Assembly (NCBI GenBank): GCA_025055795.1
Contig: JANWVV010000040.1
Coordinates: 1 to 42,843 of the forward strand
Source: Gemmataceae bacterium
GTDB taxonomy: Bacteria; Planctomycetota; Planctomycetia; Gemmatales; Gemmataceae
DNA: 42,843 nt
Reading direction: 5' to 3'
Each line of letters starts with the position of its first letter. Positions within the stretch are counted from its first letter, which is position 1. Made by a program: the position numbers and the translations under genes. This document shows, piece after piece, positions 35,805 through 42,843 of the stretch. Under the pieces are notes generated by a model. That model was not told the origin of the DNA, ran no database searches, and saw only the letters and a program-made list of their open reading frames with translations.

Positions 35805-37901
35805 TCATTTCTTTTGCGGCTCCTGCTTTTTCGCATCCGCTGGCGCCGACTCCTTTTTGGCTTCCTTGGGCGGTTCCGTGACGTGCAGCACCGTCGGGGC
35901 GTACACGGCGTAGTCCTTGCCGGCAATTTTGGAGTTGGCACGGAACAGCAGGGGGTGGGTTCCTGGCGGAGCGGCGGGAGCTACCTTGATTTCGGCCGTC
36001 GCTTGCGTTTGTCCCTTGGGAATAGCCGGAGGAGCAACGGTCAGATTGGGGGGGAGGTAGACGGCTGCCACAGCGATGTCCGCCTCAACTCCTTTGTCCC
36101 GCGTGGCCAGAAAATGGAGTTTGCCGTTGTGGCCTTTGGCCAGCGTGGGCGGGTCGGCTCGGACGGTCAGATGGAACGCGGGTTGGATAACTCCGGCGGC
36201 ACACAGGCCGGCCAGGTCCAGAGGCGGATGCGACATGTTGGCCCAGCCCGCCTTGAGGGTATCGAGGCAGGAGGCATAGCGTGTGACCGTTTGTCCCCCG
36301 ATGGTGGCCCGCCCTTGGACACGGAAGGGGTAGACCCCCGGTGGCGTGCCCGGACGGACTTCCAGCGGCAGCAACGCAAAATTCTGTCCCGCGGCAATGG
36401 TACTTGTCCCCTGGAGCAGGTCCGTACCAACGGCTTGCAACTCCACAGGTCCGTTGAAACCGTCCAGACGATTGACGGTAACGAGCATGGTCAGGCGGCC
36501 ACCGGCGGGGGCCTCGGCCCGATCCAATACGCAACTGAGCGTAAAATCGCCCACCACGGGCTGCACGCACAGGTGGTACACTTCGTTGGCCCCGCCGCGG
36601 TAGTTGAGATGCTCGCAGACAATGATGTAGTCGCCGTCCTCAGGGGCGGTCCATTCGGCTCGGGCCGTCGGCTGCGACGGATTGCTGCGGGCCAGTTCGT
36701 TCCCCTTGGCGTTGAGAATGCGGATAAACACTTCACAGGGGGATTGAAACTCGAAGGTACGGGCCAACGCGGCCAGTTTCTGCCCTTTGCGGGCGGTAAC
36801 CCGGAAATGGTCCAGGTCACCGACTTTGTCGAAGCGGGCTGACACGCCCCCCGGCACAGGCAAGCTTTGAGCTTGCAGGGGTGTCTGGTTTGGTTCCTGT
36901 TCGACGGTTTCCGGCCAGTCGTGCACGCGTACGGGCACCGGCCAGCCGCGGCACCCCCCTTGGCCGTAACGCGGTGCCACCCAGAGCGTTTCCACTGTCG
37001 GGTCGGTCGGGACCGGCACCGCCAGAGCAGGCAGGGCCTCGGTTCCGGGACCGGCAAAACCGATGGAGGCTTTCGCTCCACGTTGGACCGCCAGGGGAAA
37101 GGCTGTCGTCACGCCGGGACAATCGGCAATGCGTAGTCGATAGTGGAAATCGGCACCACCGCGCCAGGTGCTATCCCGCACCTCGATCAGATAGTCTCCG
37201 GCTTGGCTGAACGTGTGGGTCAGGCGACAGTCGCCCTGCAGGCCCGGAGTATCGTCCGCCGTCAGATGGATCAGTTCCCGTTGCGTTTTGGCATCGTGCA
37301 GGACGATGAGCGGATCCAGGGGCGATCCCACGCGTCGGGCCAGCACCTCCAGGGTCAAACGCTGGCCGGCAGCCACCGTGATTTTGAAAAAGTTGCTGCT
37401 CTCGGCCTCGATCCGTCCCAGCACCACCACCGGTACGGCCACTGCCTGGGCCGAGCTTTTGTTCCGATTGGCCTCGTTAGCGCTAACCACCGGTAGTTCA
37501 TCGACTACCAAGGGCCGGACGTTGGAAACACCATGGCGGGTAGCTAGCCGGAGTCCATACACGCCGATGGGCGTATCCGCCGGTACGCTCACCTGTACGC
37601 GTAACCGGCCGGGGTCGCTGCCGTTTTTGTTATCCGTGGGCACCGCAATCGTTATGCCAGGACAGTTGGACCATATCCCGACAGGCTCAGCCAGGTTGGC
37701 CCCGGTCAGCACCAATTCCGCTTTTTCGCCTGCCCGGAGGCCCAGATGGGCGGGACTGGTCAGAATCGGACCCTGCGGCAGCGGCTTGATCTCCGGTAAT
37801 TTCGGCTGACCGTGCAGCAAGCCCGGCTTACTGGACACAATCAGCAGCAGGCCGCCTGCAAAACCGAGAACCACGCCGGGCCAATGGGGTCGTCGCGACA
37901 T
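35805..37901 (-). CDS. Exported protein with two PPC domains
   Basis: 698 residues. An N-terminal signal or anchor (about 9-25, VVLGFAGGLLLIVSS) precedes the mature protein. Beta-sandwich PPC (pre-peptidase C-terminal) domains are seen twice: one with GRIEAESSNFFKITVAAGQRL and GDYLIEVRDSTWRGGADFHYRLRI wording (about 155-260), and one with FDKVGDLDHFRVTARKGQKL and GDYIIVCEHLNYRGGANEVYHL (about 355-450). Further Ig-like or bacterial-surface beta domains follow to residue about 670. The C-terminus is a Lys/Ala/Pro-rich charged tail. No peptidase domain is attached. GAGGTG precedes the ATG at 37901. Planctomycetes have many such proteins, probably on the cell surface; role unknown. Confidence 0.9.
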   Translation of the reverse strand: MSRRPHWPGVVLGFAGGLLLIVSSKPGLLHGQPKLPEIKPLPQGPILTSPAHLGLRAGEKAELVLTGANLAEPVGIWSNCPGITIAVPTDNKNGSDPGRLRVQVSVPADTPIGVYGLRLATRHGVSNVRPLVVDELPVVSANEANRNKSSAQAVAVPVVVLGRIEAESSNFFKITVAAGQRLTLEVLARRVGSPLDPLIVLHDAKTQRELIHLTADDTPGLQGDCRLTHTFSQAGDYLIEVRDSTWRGGADFHYRLRIADCPGVTTAFPLAVQRGAKASIGFAGPGTEALPALAVPVPTDPTVETLWVAPRYGQGGCRGWPVPVRVHDWPETVEQEPNQTPLQAQSLPVPGGVSARFDKVGDLDHFRVTARKGQKLAALARTFEFQSPCEVFIRILNAKGNELARSNPSQPTARAEWTAPEDGDYIIVCEHLNYRGGANEVYHLCVQPVVGDFTLSCVLDRAEAPAGGRLTMLVTVNRLDGFNGPVELQAVGTDLLQGTSTIAAGQNFALLPLEVRPGTPPGVYPFRVQGRATIGGQTVTRYASCLDTLKAGWANMSHPPLDLAGLCAAGVIQPAFHLTVRADPPTLAKGHNGKLHFLATRDKGVEADIAVAAVYLPPNLTVAPPAIPKGQTQATAEIKVAPAAPPGTHPLLFRANSKIAGKDYAVYAPTVLHVTEPPKEAKKESAPADAKKQEPQKK

Positions 37902-38376
37902 GGCTGCACCTCGTCTATCTGCTCCGGGAGGATGCGGACGAAGGAAAAAAGCATAGCCAGATAGCGCATCGTGGCGGGATGTGGTGGATCATACCTCGGC
38001 CCTGGGCCACCGGCCACCACTTGAACCGAAAAAGCACCCCTCGATCCTCGGCCGGCGTAGGATACAGCCGGCGGCACCGTATGTTTGCAAGACCTTTCCG
38101 CCGGCCAAATCATACAGTCCGGCCACTGACCACAGTTGTCCGGCTCTGGACAGCTGACCCGACCAGTAGCTATGGTGAGGGATAATTTCAGCGACCCGGA
38201 TACTCATGCACAGGCGGCTCAGCGTGCTCCCTGTGGATCTTCGTCAGGCGGACCATCCTGTTGTAAGCCAACGGTCCTGTAACCACTAGGTCCGCGAAGC
38301 TGGAGCAATGCCATCGCCGCAAGCCTTGCGATCGCCGCCGCTTATGCTCTTCAAACCGGGTAGGAAGGAGGCGGAG
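37902..38376. other. Divergent intergenic region
   Basis: 475 bases between the PPC gene (-) and the methyltransferase gene (+). It includes 23 in-frame codons before the chosen methyltransferase start. GC-rich, with several CCGG-containing stretches but no convincing dyad, tRNA or promoter. Confidence 0.35.
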
Positions 38377-39999
38377 ATGTTGCCCCATGGTCAGCACTTA
38401 CCGGTGGGACCGCACGGTGGTTCACCGCTGCCTGGTCCCCCAGCCGCAATGACGACTAGTTATGATGAGGTACCTTACGAAAGCCATCCCTTTCCCCAAA
38501 CACACCCATCCCATCTGGCGGTGATTGCTACACTGTTCGGCCTGACGCCTCCGCCGCCGGACCGCTGCCGTGTCCTGGAACTGGGGTGCGCGGCCGGAGG
38601 CAACCTGTTGCCAATGGCCGAAGCCTTACCCCACTCCCAATTTGTGGGCATCGACCTGTCAAGCCGTCAGATTAGCGATGGCCAACGAATCCTGGATGCT
38701 TTAGGACTTACTAACGTACGTTTATTATGTGCTAGCATTATGGATATCGATTCATCTTGGGGAAAATTTGACTATATCGTTTGCCACGGAGTATATTCAT
38801 GGGTACCTGACCAGATACGCGAAAAGATACTGACTATTTGCGCTGAGCAGTTGACAGATCAGGGCGTCGCCTATGTCTCATACAACACTTACCCTGGCTG
38901 GCACATGCGGGGCATGATTCGGGACATGATGCGCTACCACGCCCTGCGGTTTTCTACCCCCACGGAGCGGATCCGCCAGGCACGGGCGTTACTGGACTTT
39001 CTGGCCCAGGCCACCCGTCAGGACGGCGGCCCATACGCTACCTTGCTACGCCTCGAACTGGAACACCTGAGCAAACAGGCCGACCACTACTTGTACCACG
39101 AACATCTGGAAGAAGTGAACGAACCGGTCTATTTCCACCAATTTGTCGCTGCTGCCCAGCGTCATGGCCTCAATTACCTCGGCGAATCGCAAATCACCAC
39201 CATGCTTAGCAGCAACTTCCCCTACGAGGTACAGCAGGCCCTCCAGGTAATCGCTCCCGATCAGATTCAGGCCGAGCAATACCTGGACTTTATCCGCAAC
39301 CGGATGTTCCGCGAAACATTGCTGGTCCGTAGCACCGTTACCCCCGATTGGGCAATCCAGCCGGACCGCATCGCAGGGCTGCACTTGTCCACCCGTCGTC
39401 AGGTGGTCGATAACAGCGGTGACGTGCGTTCCAATGCAACGGTTCAGTACCGCTCTCGTTCCGGCATGGTAGTAGCCACTTCCCAGCCGACACTGAAAGC
39501 GGCTTTCCGCATTCTGGGCGCCCATTGGCCCGGTACGCTACCTTTTGAGGAACTGGTCTGGCAGGTCGCGGAAATGGTACAACAGTCCCCGGAACAAATC
39601 CGTACCCCTCTGGCCGTGCAGATCCTCCATGTGTACCTGTCGTCGGATCTGATCGAACTGCACGCTCTGCCGTTGCCGCGGGTACCGCTGTCGGAGCGGC
39701 CGGTCGCCTTGCGTTCCCTGCGGGTGCGAATAGAACTAGGCGAAAAGAGCGGGGCCAACCGCCGCCATGAAGTCTTCCGACCCAACCACTTCGATGCAGT
39801 GCTCATCCCCCTCTTAGACGGCACCCGGACCCGCACCGAACTGCTCGAAGAGCTGGCCCGTCGCGCCCTGCGAGGCATCCTGCTTCTGCCCAGCGACAGC
39901 GGACCACTCACCGATCTGAATCAAGCCCGCCTGCGACTGGCACCGCTGCTGGATGAGGCTTTGCAACGCTTGGCTGACGCCGCTGTCCTGGTTTGCTGA
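38377..39999 (+). CDS. SAM-dependent methyltransferase with regulatory domain
   Basis: 540 residues from the ATG at 38377, supported by AAGGAGG 5 bases upstream; ATG 38308 opens the same frame without such a site. After a 25-residue leader comes the conserved SYDEVPYESHPFPQTHP block, then the class I methyltransferase fold: motif I LELGCAAGGN (67-77) and the acidic GIDLSSRQI (motif II), with FDYIVCHGVYSWVP. Residues from about 200 to 290 match the MethyTransf_Reg (PF10119) domain type, and the C-terminal part holds a second helical domain. The substrate is unknown. Codons for about residues 108-150 are AT-rich (roughly 35-43% GC in 38701-38820) against about 67% just before. Confidence 0.9.
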   Translation: MLPHGQHLPVGPHGGSPLPGPPAAMTTSYDEVPYESHPFPQTHPSHLAVIATLFGLTPPPPDRCRVLELGCAAGGNLLPMAEALPHSQFVGIDLSSRQISDGQRILDALGLTNVRLLCASIMDIDSSWGKFDYIVCHGVYSWVPDQIREKILTICAEQLTDQGVAYVSYNTYPGWHMRGMIRDMMRYHALRFSTPTERIRQARALLDFLAQATRQDGGPYATLLRLELEHLSKQADHYLYHEHLEEVNEPVYFHQFVAAAQRHGLNYLGESQITTMLSSNFPYEVQQALQVIAPDQIQAEQYLDFIRNRMFRETLLVRSTVTPDWAIQPDRIAGLHLSTRRQVVDNSGDVRSNATVQYRSRSGMVVATSQPTLKAAFRILGAHWPGTLPFEELVWQVAEMVQQSPEQIRTPLAVQILHVYLSSDLIELHALPLPRVPLSERPVALRSLRVRIELGEKSGANRRHEVFRPNHFDAVLIPLLDGTRTRTELLEELARRALRGILLLPSDSGPLTDLNQARLRLAPLLDEALQRLADAAVLVC

Positions 40000-40192
40000 C
40001 GAAATACCTCTGCCTAGGCCACTATCCCGTCTCGCGACTCGACGCCACTGTTGGTAGTTACTCGGCTACTTGCGCTACCGCCTAATTAACATGAGGGGCC
40101 CTGATTCACTATACGAGCAGCCCGCGTCACTTCTCTGCTAACCGCATCGGGTGTGGTAAGAACAAGCAAACAAATAGAGGGTGCTAACGTAG

Positions 40193-40266
40193 TATCCCCG
40201 GCAGGACTTGAACCTGCAACCTTCGGCTCCGGAGGCCGACGCTCTATCCAGTTGAGCTACGGGGAC
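40193..40266 (-). tRNA. tRNA-Arg (anticodon CCG)
   Basis: 74 bases on the minus strand forming a full cloverleaf: acceptor GTCCCCG with CGGGGAT (first pair a G-U wobble), D arm GCTC/GAGC, anticodon arm TCGGC-CTCCGGA-GCCGA with anticodon CCG, T arm GCAGG-TTCAAGT-CCTGC, and discriminator A. CCA is not encoded. It reads CGG codons, which are frequent in this GC-rich genome. It is a single gene, 193 bases after the methyltransferase. Confidence 0.97.
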
Positions 40267-40449
40267 ATGAACACCGTAACGCGCTGTACCAATAGAACCT
40301 GTGCTAATTCTACATTTTCTGCGATACCGTTGACAAGTGGCAATCCACACCCGCCCTTCTAGACTTCTGACAACTATTAATTAGATTTTAGAACAAAAAT
40401 AGCTGGTAAATTCTGAGATAAAAATCAAGCGATCATTGATATAATTAAT

Positions 40450-41652
40450 TCAAGCGGCGCGCAGCAAGGCCAGATCACGAGTTTGATCAGCAATCCAGGC
40501 ACTCAGTCGCGACCAGTGCCGTGGATCACCGGGGCAGAAGCTACCTAGCCAACGTGCACCGTGGGCACCGGTGAGGTAAGGAAACTGACCGGCCACGCCG
40601 TCACATGTCAAGGCGGCTAAAATTGCCGCTGCAGCCGCCGAGCGGGCCAACCCCGGAACTCCTAGTTCGTCGGTCCGATGTACCCCCTGTTCAAAATGTT
40701 GAGACAACAACTGCCACAGAAAACCGTTGCGGCATCCCCCACCGCTAGCGTAAACAGGTAAGCTAGCCGCATCCGTCGGGAGCCACTGACGTACTGCCCG
40801 AACGGTTGCCTGAACCACCCAATGCGTTGCTGTGCACAACAAGTCAGCAAGCGTCATACCTTCATTACGAGCTATCATAAAAACAGTACGTAAAAACGAT
40901 TTGCCGAATGTATCTTGTGCAACTACTTTCGGTGGTCGTCGCATCAAATATGGGTGCTCGAGCCAGCGTCGCAGCAGATCCTCGTGACACCGCCCTTGCA
41001 CAGCTCGTTTCCCGCCGTGGTCGCAACTTTCGCGACAACGCGTTCCATAATACAAAAGCGCATCTAACCAGTAGTTACCCGGACCAACCTCAAAGCCAAA
41101 GACATTCTTGATGTCGTTACCGGCAGGCAAATATAGTATTGTGAAAAAATGACCCAAATGGATTAGCAAACGTGCGCACGAATTATTTTGACACAACAAA
41201 TAGTCTGCTAGAGCGGTGATCAGGCGTCCGCAGCCTCCTGCAGCCCGGTCTCGCTGGCGTAGACTGTGGATCACCGTGCAACCGGTCTGTTCGGCCAACC
41301 GTGCAGCAAGTTCGGTCCAGTCAAAGCCACAAGGATCATATGCTGGTTCTAGTAATCCAGCGGCGAATATGTCGCGCATGCTGATTTGGACCCGGGCGGT
41401 CACTTGGCGAATCGCCTGCAGTGCCGTTTCCGTCAGCACGTTCACTACCACACTAGGAGTCAACGGTGGTGGTCGTTCGGAAGCCGCAAAACGCCACCAC
41501 AGACTCCATTCTCGCAATGTTGGCGGAAAGGCCACACGAACAGCAGCAAGCACGCGCGGCTGTAGATATAAGCCAATTCCGCTTATTTGCACGACGGTGG
41601 CATCAGCGCCTTCTAAACCGGAACTAAATCCGACTCCTACCAGCAAACGCAT
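40450..41652 (-). CDS. Divergent AnmK-family protein, probably inactive kinase
   Basis: 400 residues. It aligns along its length with anhydro-N-acetylmuramic acid kinases, which phosphorylate cell-wall recycling sugar. Family marks kept: GPGN at 190-193, DHGGKRAVQG (family DxxGxxAxxG), the HPY...PPK segment (233-241), FG at 249-250, and SGGGCRNGFL near the C-terminus. Signature sites are changed: the phosphate loop GTMSGTSxDGxD reads GVGFSSGLEGAD (6-17), the catalytic Asp before GPGN is Glu188 (FEVGPGN), GGQGAPL is GGCGRLI (139-145), and NxGGIANxT is IHLGHFFTIL (164-173). It lies 53 bases after the C26-like gene in the same direction, in a likely operon. Activity is doubtful; the family call is firm, the function is not. 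Confidence 0.8.
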   Translation of the reverse strand: MRLLVGVGFSSGLEGADATVVQISGIGLYLQPRVLAAVRVAFPPTLREWSLWWRFAASERPPPLTPSVVVNVLTETALQAIRQVTARVQISMRDIFAAGLLEPAYDPCGFDWTELAARLAEQTGCTVIHSLRQRDRAAGGCGRLITALADYLLCQNNSCARLLIHLGHFFTILYLPAGNDIKNVFGFEVGPGNYWLDALLYYGTRCRESCDHGGKRAVQGRCHEDLLRRWLEHPYLMRRPPKVVAQDTFGKSFLRTVFMIARNEGMTLADLLCTATHWVVQATVRAVRQWLPTDAASLPVYASGGGCRNGFLWQLLSQHFEQGVHRTDELGVPGLARSAAAAAILAALTCDGVAGQFPYLTGAHGARWLGSFCPGDPRHWSRLSAWIADQTRDLALLRAA

Positions 41653-41705
41653 AATTATCTTGAAATGTCAAATTTTGATCTGAAATTCGGATATGATCCA
41701 CTCTT

Positions 41706-42503
41706 TCAGGCAGCCACGCTTAGAGGCACGCTAGTCTTAGCTGCTGCTTGTACGAAACATTCAAAAATTTGCATGTCCAATGCACTAGCTGTTTCGTCTT
41801 CCGGATGCCACTGCACTCCGACACAGAACCAATTTGGATCTGTAGATTCAATTGCCTCCACCACACCGTCAGGAGCACGAGCTGCCACCCGCATCCGACG
41901 TCCCAACTGATGAACCGCTTGATGATGCATGCTGTTGACGCGCAATTCGGGCGTGCCGTAAATGTCCTGCAAACGGGTGTTCGGCTCTATCAGGACCATG
42001 TGGCGATGCGGCGCGCCGCTGTGATCATAGTGGGGCATTGCTCGCGGGTTATCGTGTGGCAAGTGCAAAAACAACGTGCCACCTGCAAACACGTTTAACT
42101 GTTGCATGCCCACGCCGATTCCCAATACAGGCAGCTTCCGTTCGAAAATCCAAGCCAGCAGATAGCGGTCGACCTCTTCGCGTCGTTCAGGCATTGGATG
42201 GACCGCGGCGGTCAAAGACTGCCCGTTCCGTCGCGGATCCATGTCGCCCCCGCCGGTCAGCACAATCCCCGCCAAACGCTCCAAGAGCGGATTTAGCTCT
42301 GTTAACGAATCCTTACGCAAGGGTGGAATCAAAACGGGCATCCCCCCCGCCGCCCAGATAGCATCCAAATACCCGAGGTTTAAACGCAGGTGAGGGGTTG
42401 TACCACGTTCGATAATTACGTCTACGTTAACCCCAATGAGGGGGCGGCTCGATGCATGACTTGCTACGCCAATTTTGCTTTCTTTGGCACGAACAGTTGG
42501 CAT
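41706..42503 (-). CDS. C26-family class I amidotransferase-like protein lacking nucleophile Cys
   Basis: 265 residues. Fold and motifs match gamma-glutamyl-gamma-aminobutyrate hydrolase-type peptidases (PuuD-like): PLIGVNVD start, LTGGGDMDP oxyanion region (82-90), VNSMHHQAV (189-197), and VGVQWHPED with His233 and Glu235 of the catalytic triad. The family's nucleophile motif GIC(R/L)GMQ reads GIGVGMQ here, with Gly130 at the Cys position; the codon is GGC (42114-42116), one base from TGC. Hydrolysis of gamma-glutamyl bonds by the usual mechanism is thus not expected; binding or regulatory function is an inference. The ATG at 42503 has AGGGAGGGAG upstream. It leads the AnmK-like gene. Confidence 0.88.
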   Translation of the reverse strand: MPTVRAKESKIGVASHASSRPLIGVNVDVIIERGTTPHLRLNLGYLDAIWAAGGMPVLIPPLRKDSLTELNPLLERLAGIVLTGGGDMDPRRNGQSLTAAVHPMPERREEVDRYLLAWIFERKLPVLGIGVGMQQLNVFAGGTLFLHLPHDNPRAMPHYDHSGAPHRHMVLIEPNTRLQDIYGTPELRVNSMHHQAVHQLGRRMRVAARAPDGVVEAIESTDPNWFCVGVQWHPEDETASALDMQIFECFVQAAAKTSVPLSVAA

Positions 42504-42843
42504 CCATCTCCCTCCCTGGAATTGCTTAGATGCGGGGCCTCGTGCTCCGCTGGCACATTATCATGGAGGGTAATTTAATCGGTTACTCCTGCTCAGTTCA
42601 AGGCCAAAAAATTTCAGCACCTCGTCCGGTAATTCGAAAGCATTTTGCCATTACTATGCTCCCCACACCGACTATCCACTCCCGTCATTCATTCGCGATC
42701 ATGTTTTTGGCGATCGACATTTAATACTGTGGATATTTTTTATTACTACTACACAATTAGTTTATATGATCTCCTGATCAAGTGAAAAAGTTTTCCAAAA
42801 ATCGCCAGCCACGTTTGACTTCACCAGAATTATTGTCCATAAT
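42504..42843. other. AT-rich upstream region of the C26/AnmK unit
   Basis: 340 bases to the end of the window, clearly AT-rich for this genome. It should hold the promoter of the minus-strand two-gene unit. No gene, tRNA or clear inverted repeat seen; small ORFs are random. Confidence 0.35.

Noticed and set aside
35814..36842. Plus-strand ORF of 342 codons
   Set aside because: Antisense shadow of the PPC-domain protein.
40138..40362. ORFs reading [22 protein letters not shown] (-) and [13 protein letters not shown] (+)
   Set aside because: These are the well-known spurious translations of a tRNA gene and its complement; the cloverleaf at 40193-40266 explains them.
1..42843. CRISPR arrays, insertion sequences, rRNA, prophage or defence island
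   Set aside because: No regularly spaced repeats, transposase motifs, rRNA segments or phage-like genes were seen in the reading.

Overview
The window looks like a chromosomal segment of a high-GC Planctomycetota bacterium. This is inferred from gene families that are typical of that phylum: a DUF1559 pseudopilin-like protein, a Tat-type DUF1501 protein, a protein with PPC domains, an exosortase/PEP-CTERM pair, a redoxin-cytochrome-copper monooxygenase fusion, and a Tricorn-like protease. I see no rRNA, CRISPR array, integrase, transposase or phage module. Most genes are single or in short co-directional groups, as in an ordinary planctomycete core region.

Layout. 1-6404 (+): the 3' part of a PEP-CTERM exported protein whose sorting tail is out of frame, a hairpin, an exosortase with a fused EpsI-like domain, and a 1349-residue TPR protein. 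6444-10791: a small membrane protein (-), a regulatory-looking gap with paired 16-bp dyads, the large redoxin/cytochrome c/monooxygenase/EF-hand fusion (+), and a HEAT/TPR protein (-). 10982-19045: Tricorn-like protease (-), DUF1559 protein (+), CPBP membrane protease (+), DUF1501 protein (-). 19518-25122: an unrecognised multi-pass membrane protein (-), TruD pseudouridine synthase (+) and UvrB (-), the last two converging on a 23-bp gap that holds a hairpin.

25662-33625: Tat-exported Mn/Fe superoxide dismutase (+), YjhG/YagF-family sugar-acid dehydratase (+), FHA protein (+), glutamine synthetase and an MDR-family reductase (both -), cardiolipin synthase (+) with a probable leaderless promoter. 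33940-42503: two tandem small exported paralogues (-), a PPC-domain protein (-), a methyltransferase with a C-terminal regulatory domain (+), tRNA-Arg(CCG) (-), and a two-gene unit (-) made of a class I amidotransferase-like (C26) protein and an AnmK-family protein.

The most unusual points are: (1) the 42.5-40.4 kb gene pair, in which both proteins lack signature catalytic residues of their families and may be a paired set of pseudoenzymes related to wall-peptide/amino-sugar recycling; (2) the copper monooxygenase fusion, which keeps the full pattern of copper ligands; (3) the PEP-CTERM signal placed one base out of frame right beside an exosortase gene; (4) tandem paralogues of unknown function at 34-35 kb. 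Assignments are by motif reading only; no database search was run.
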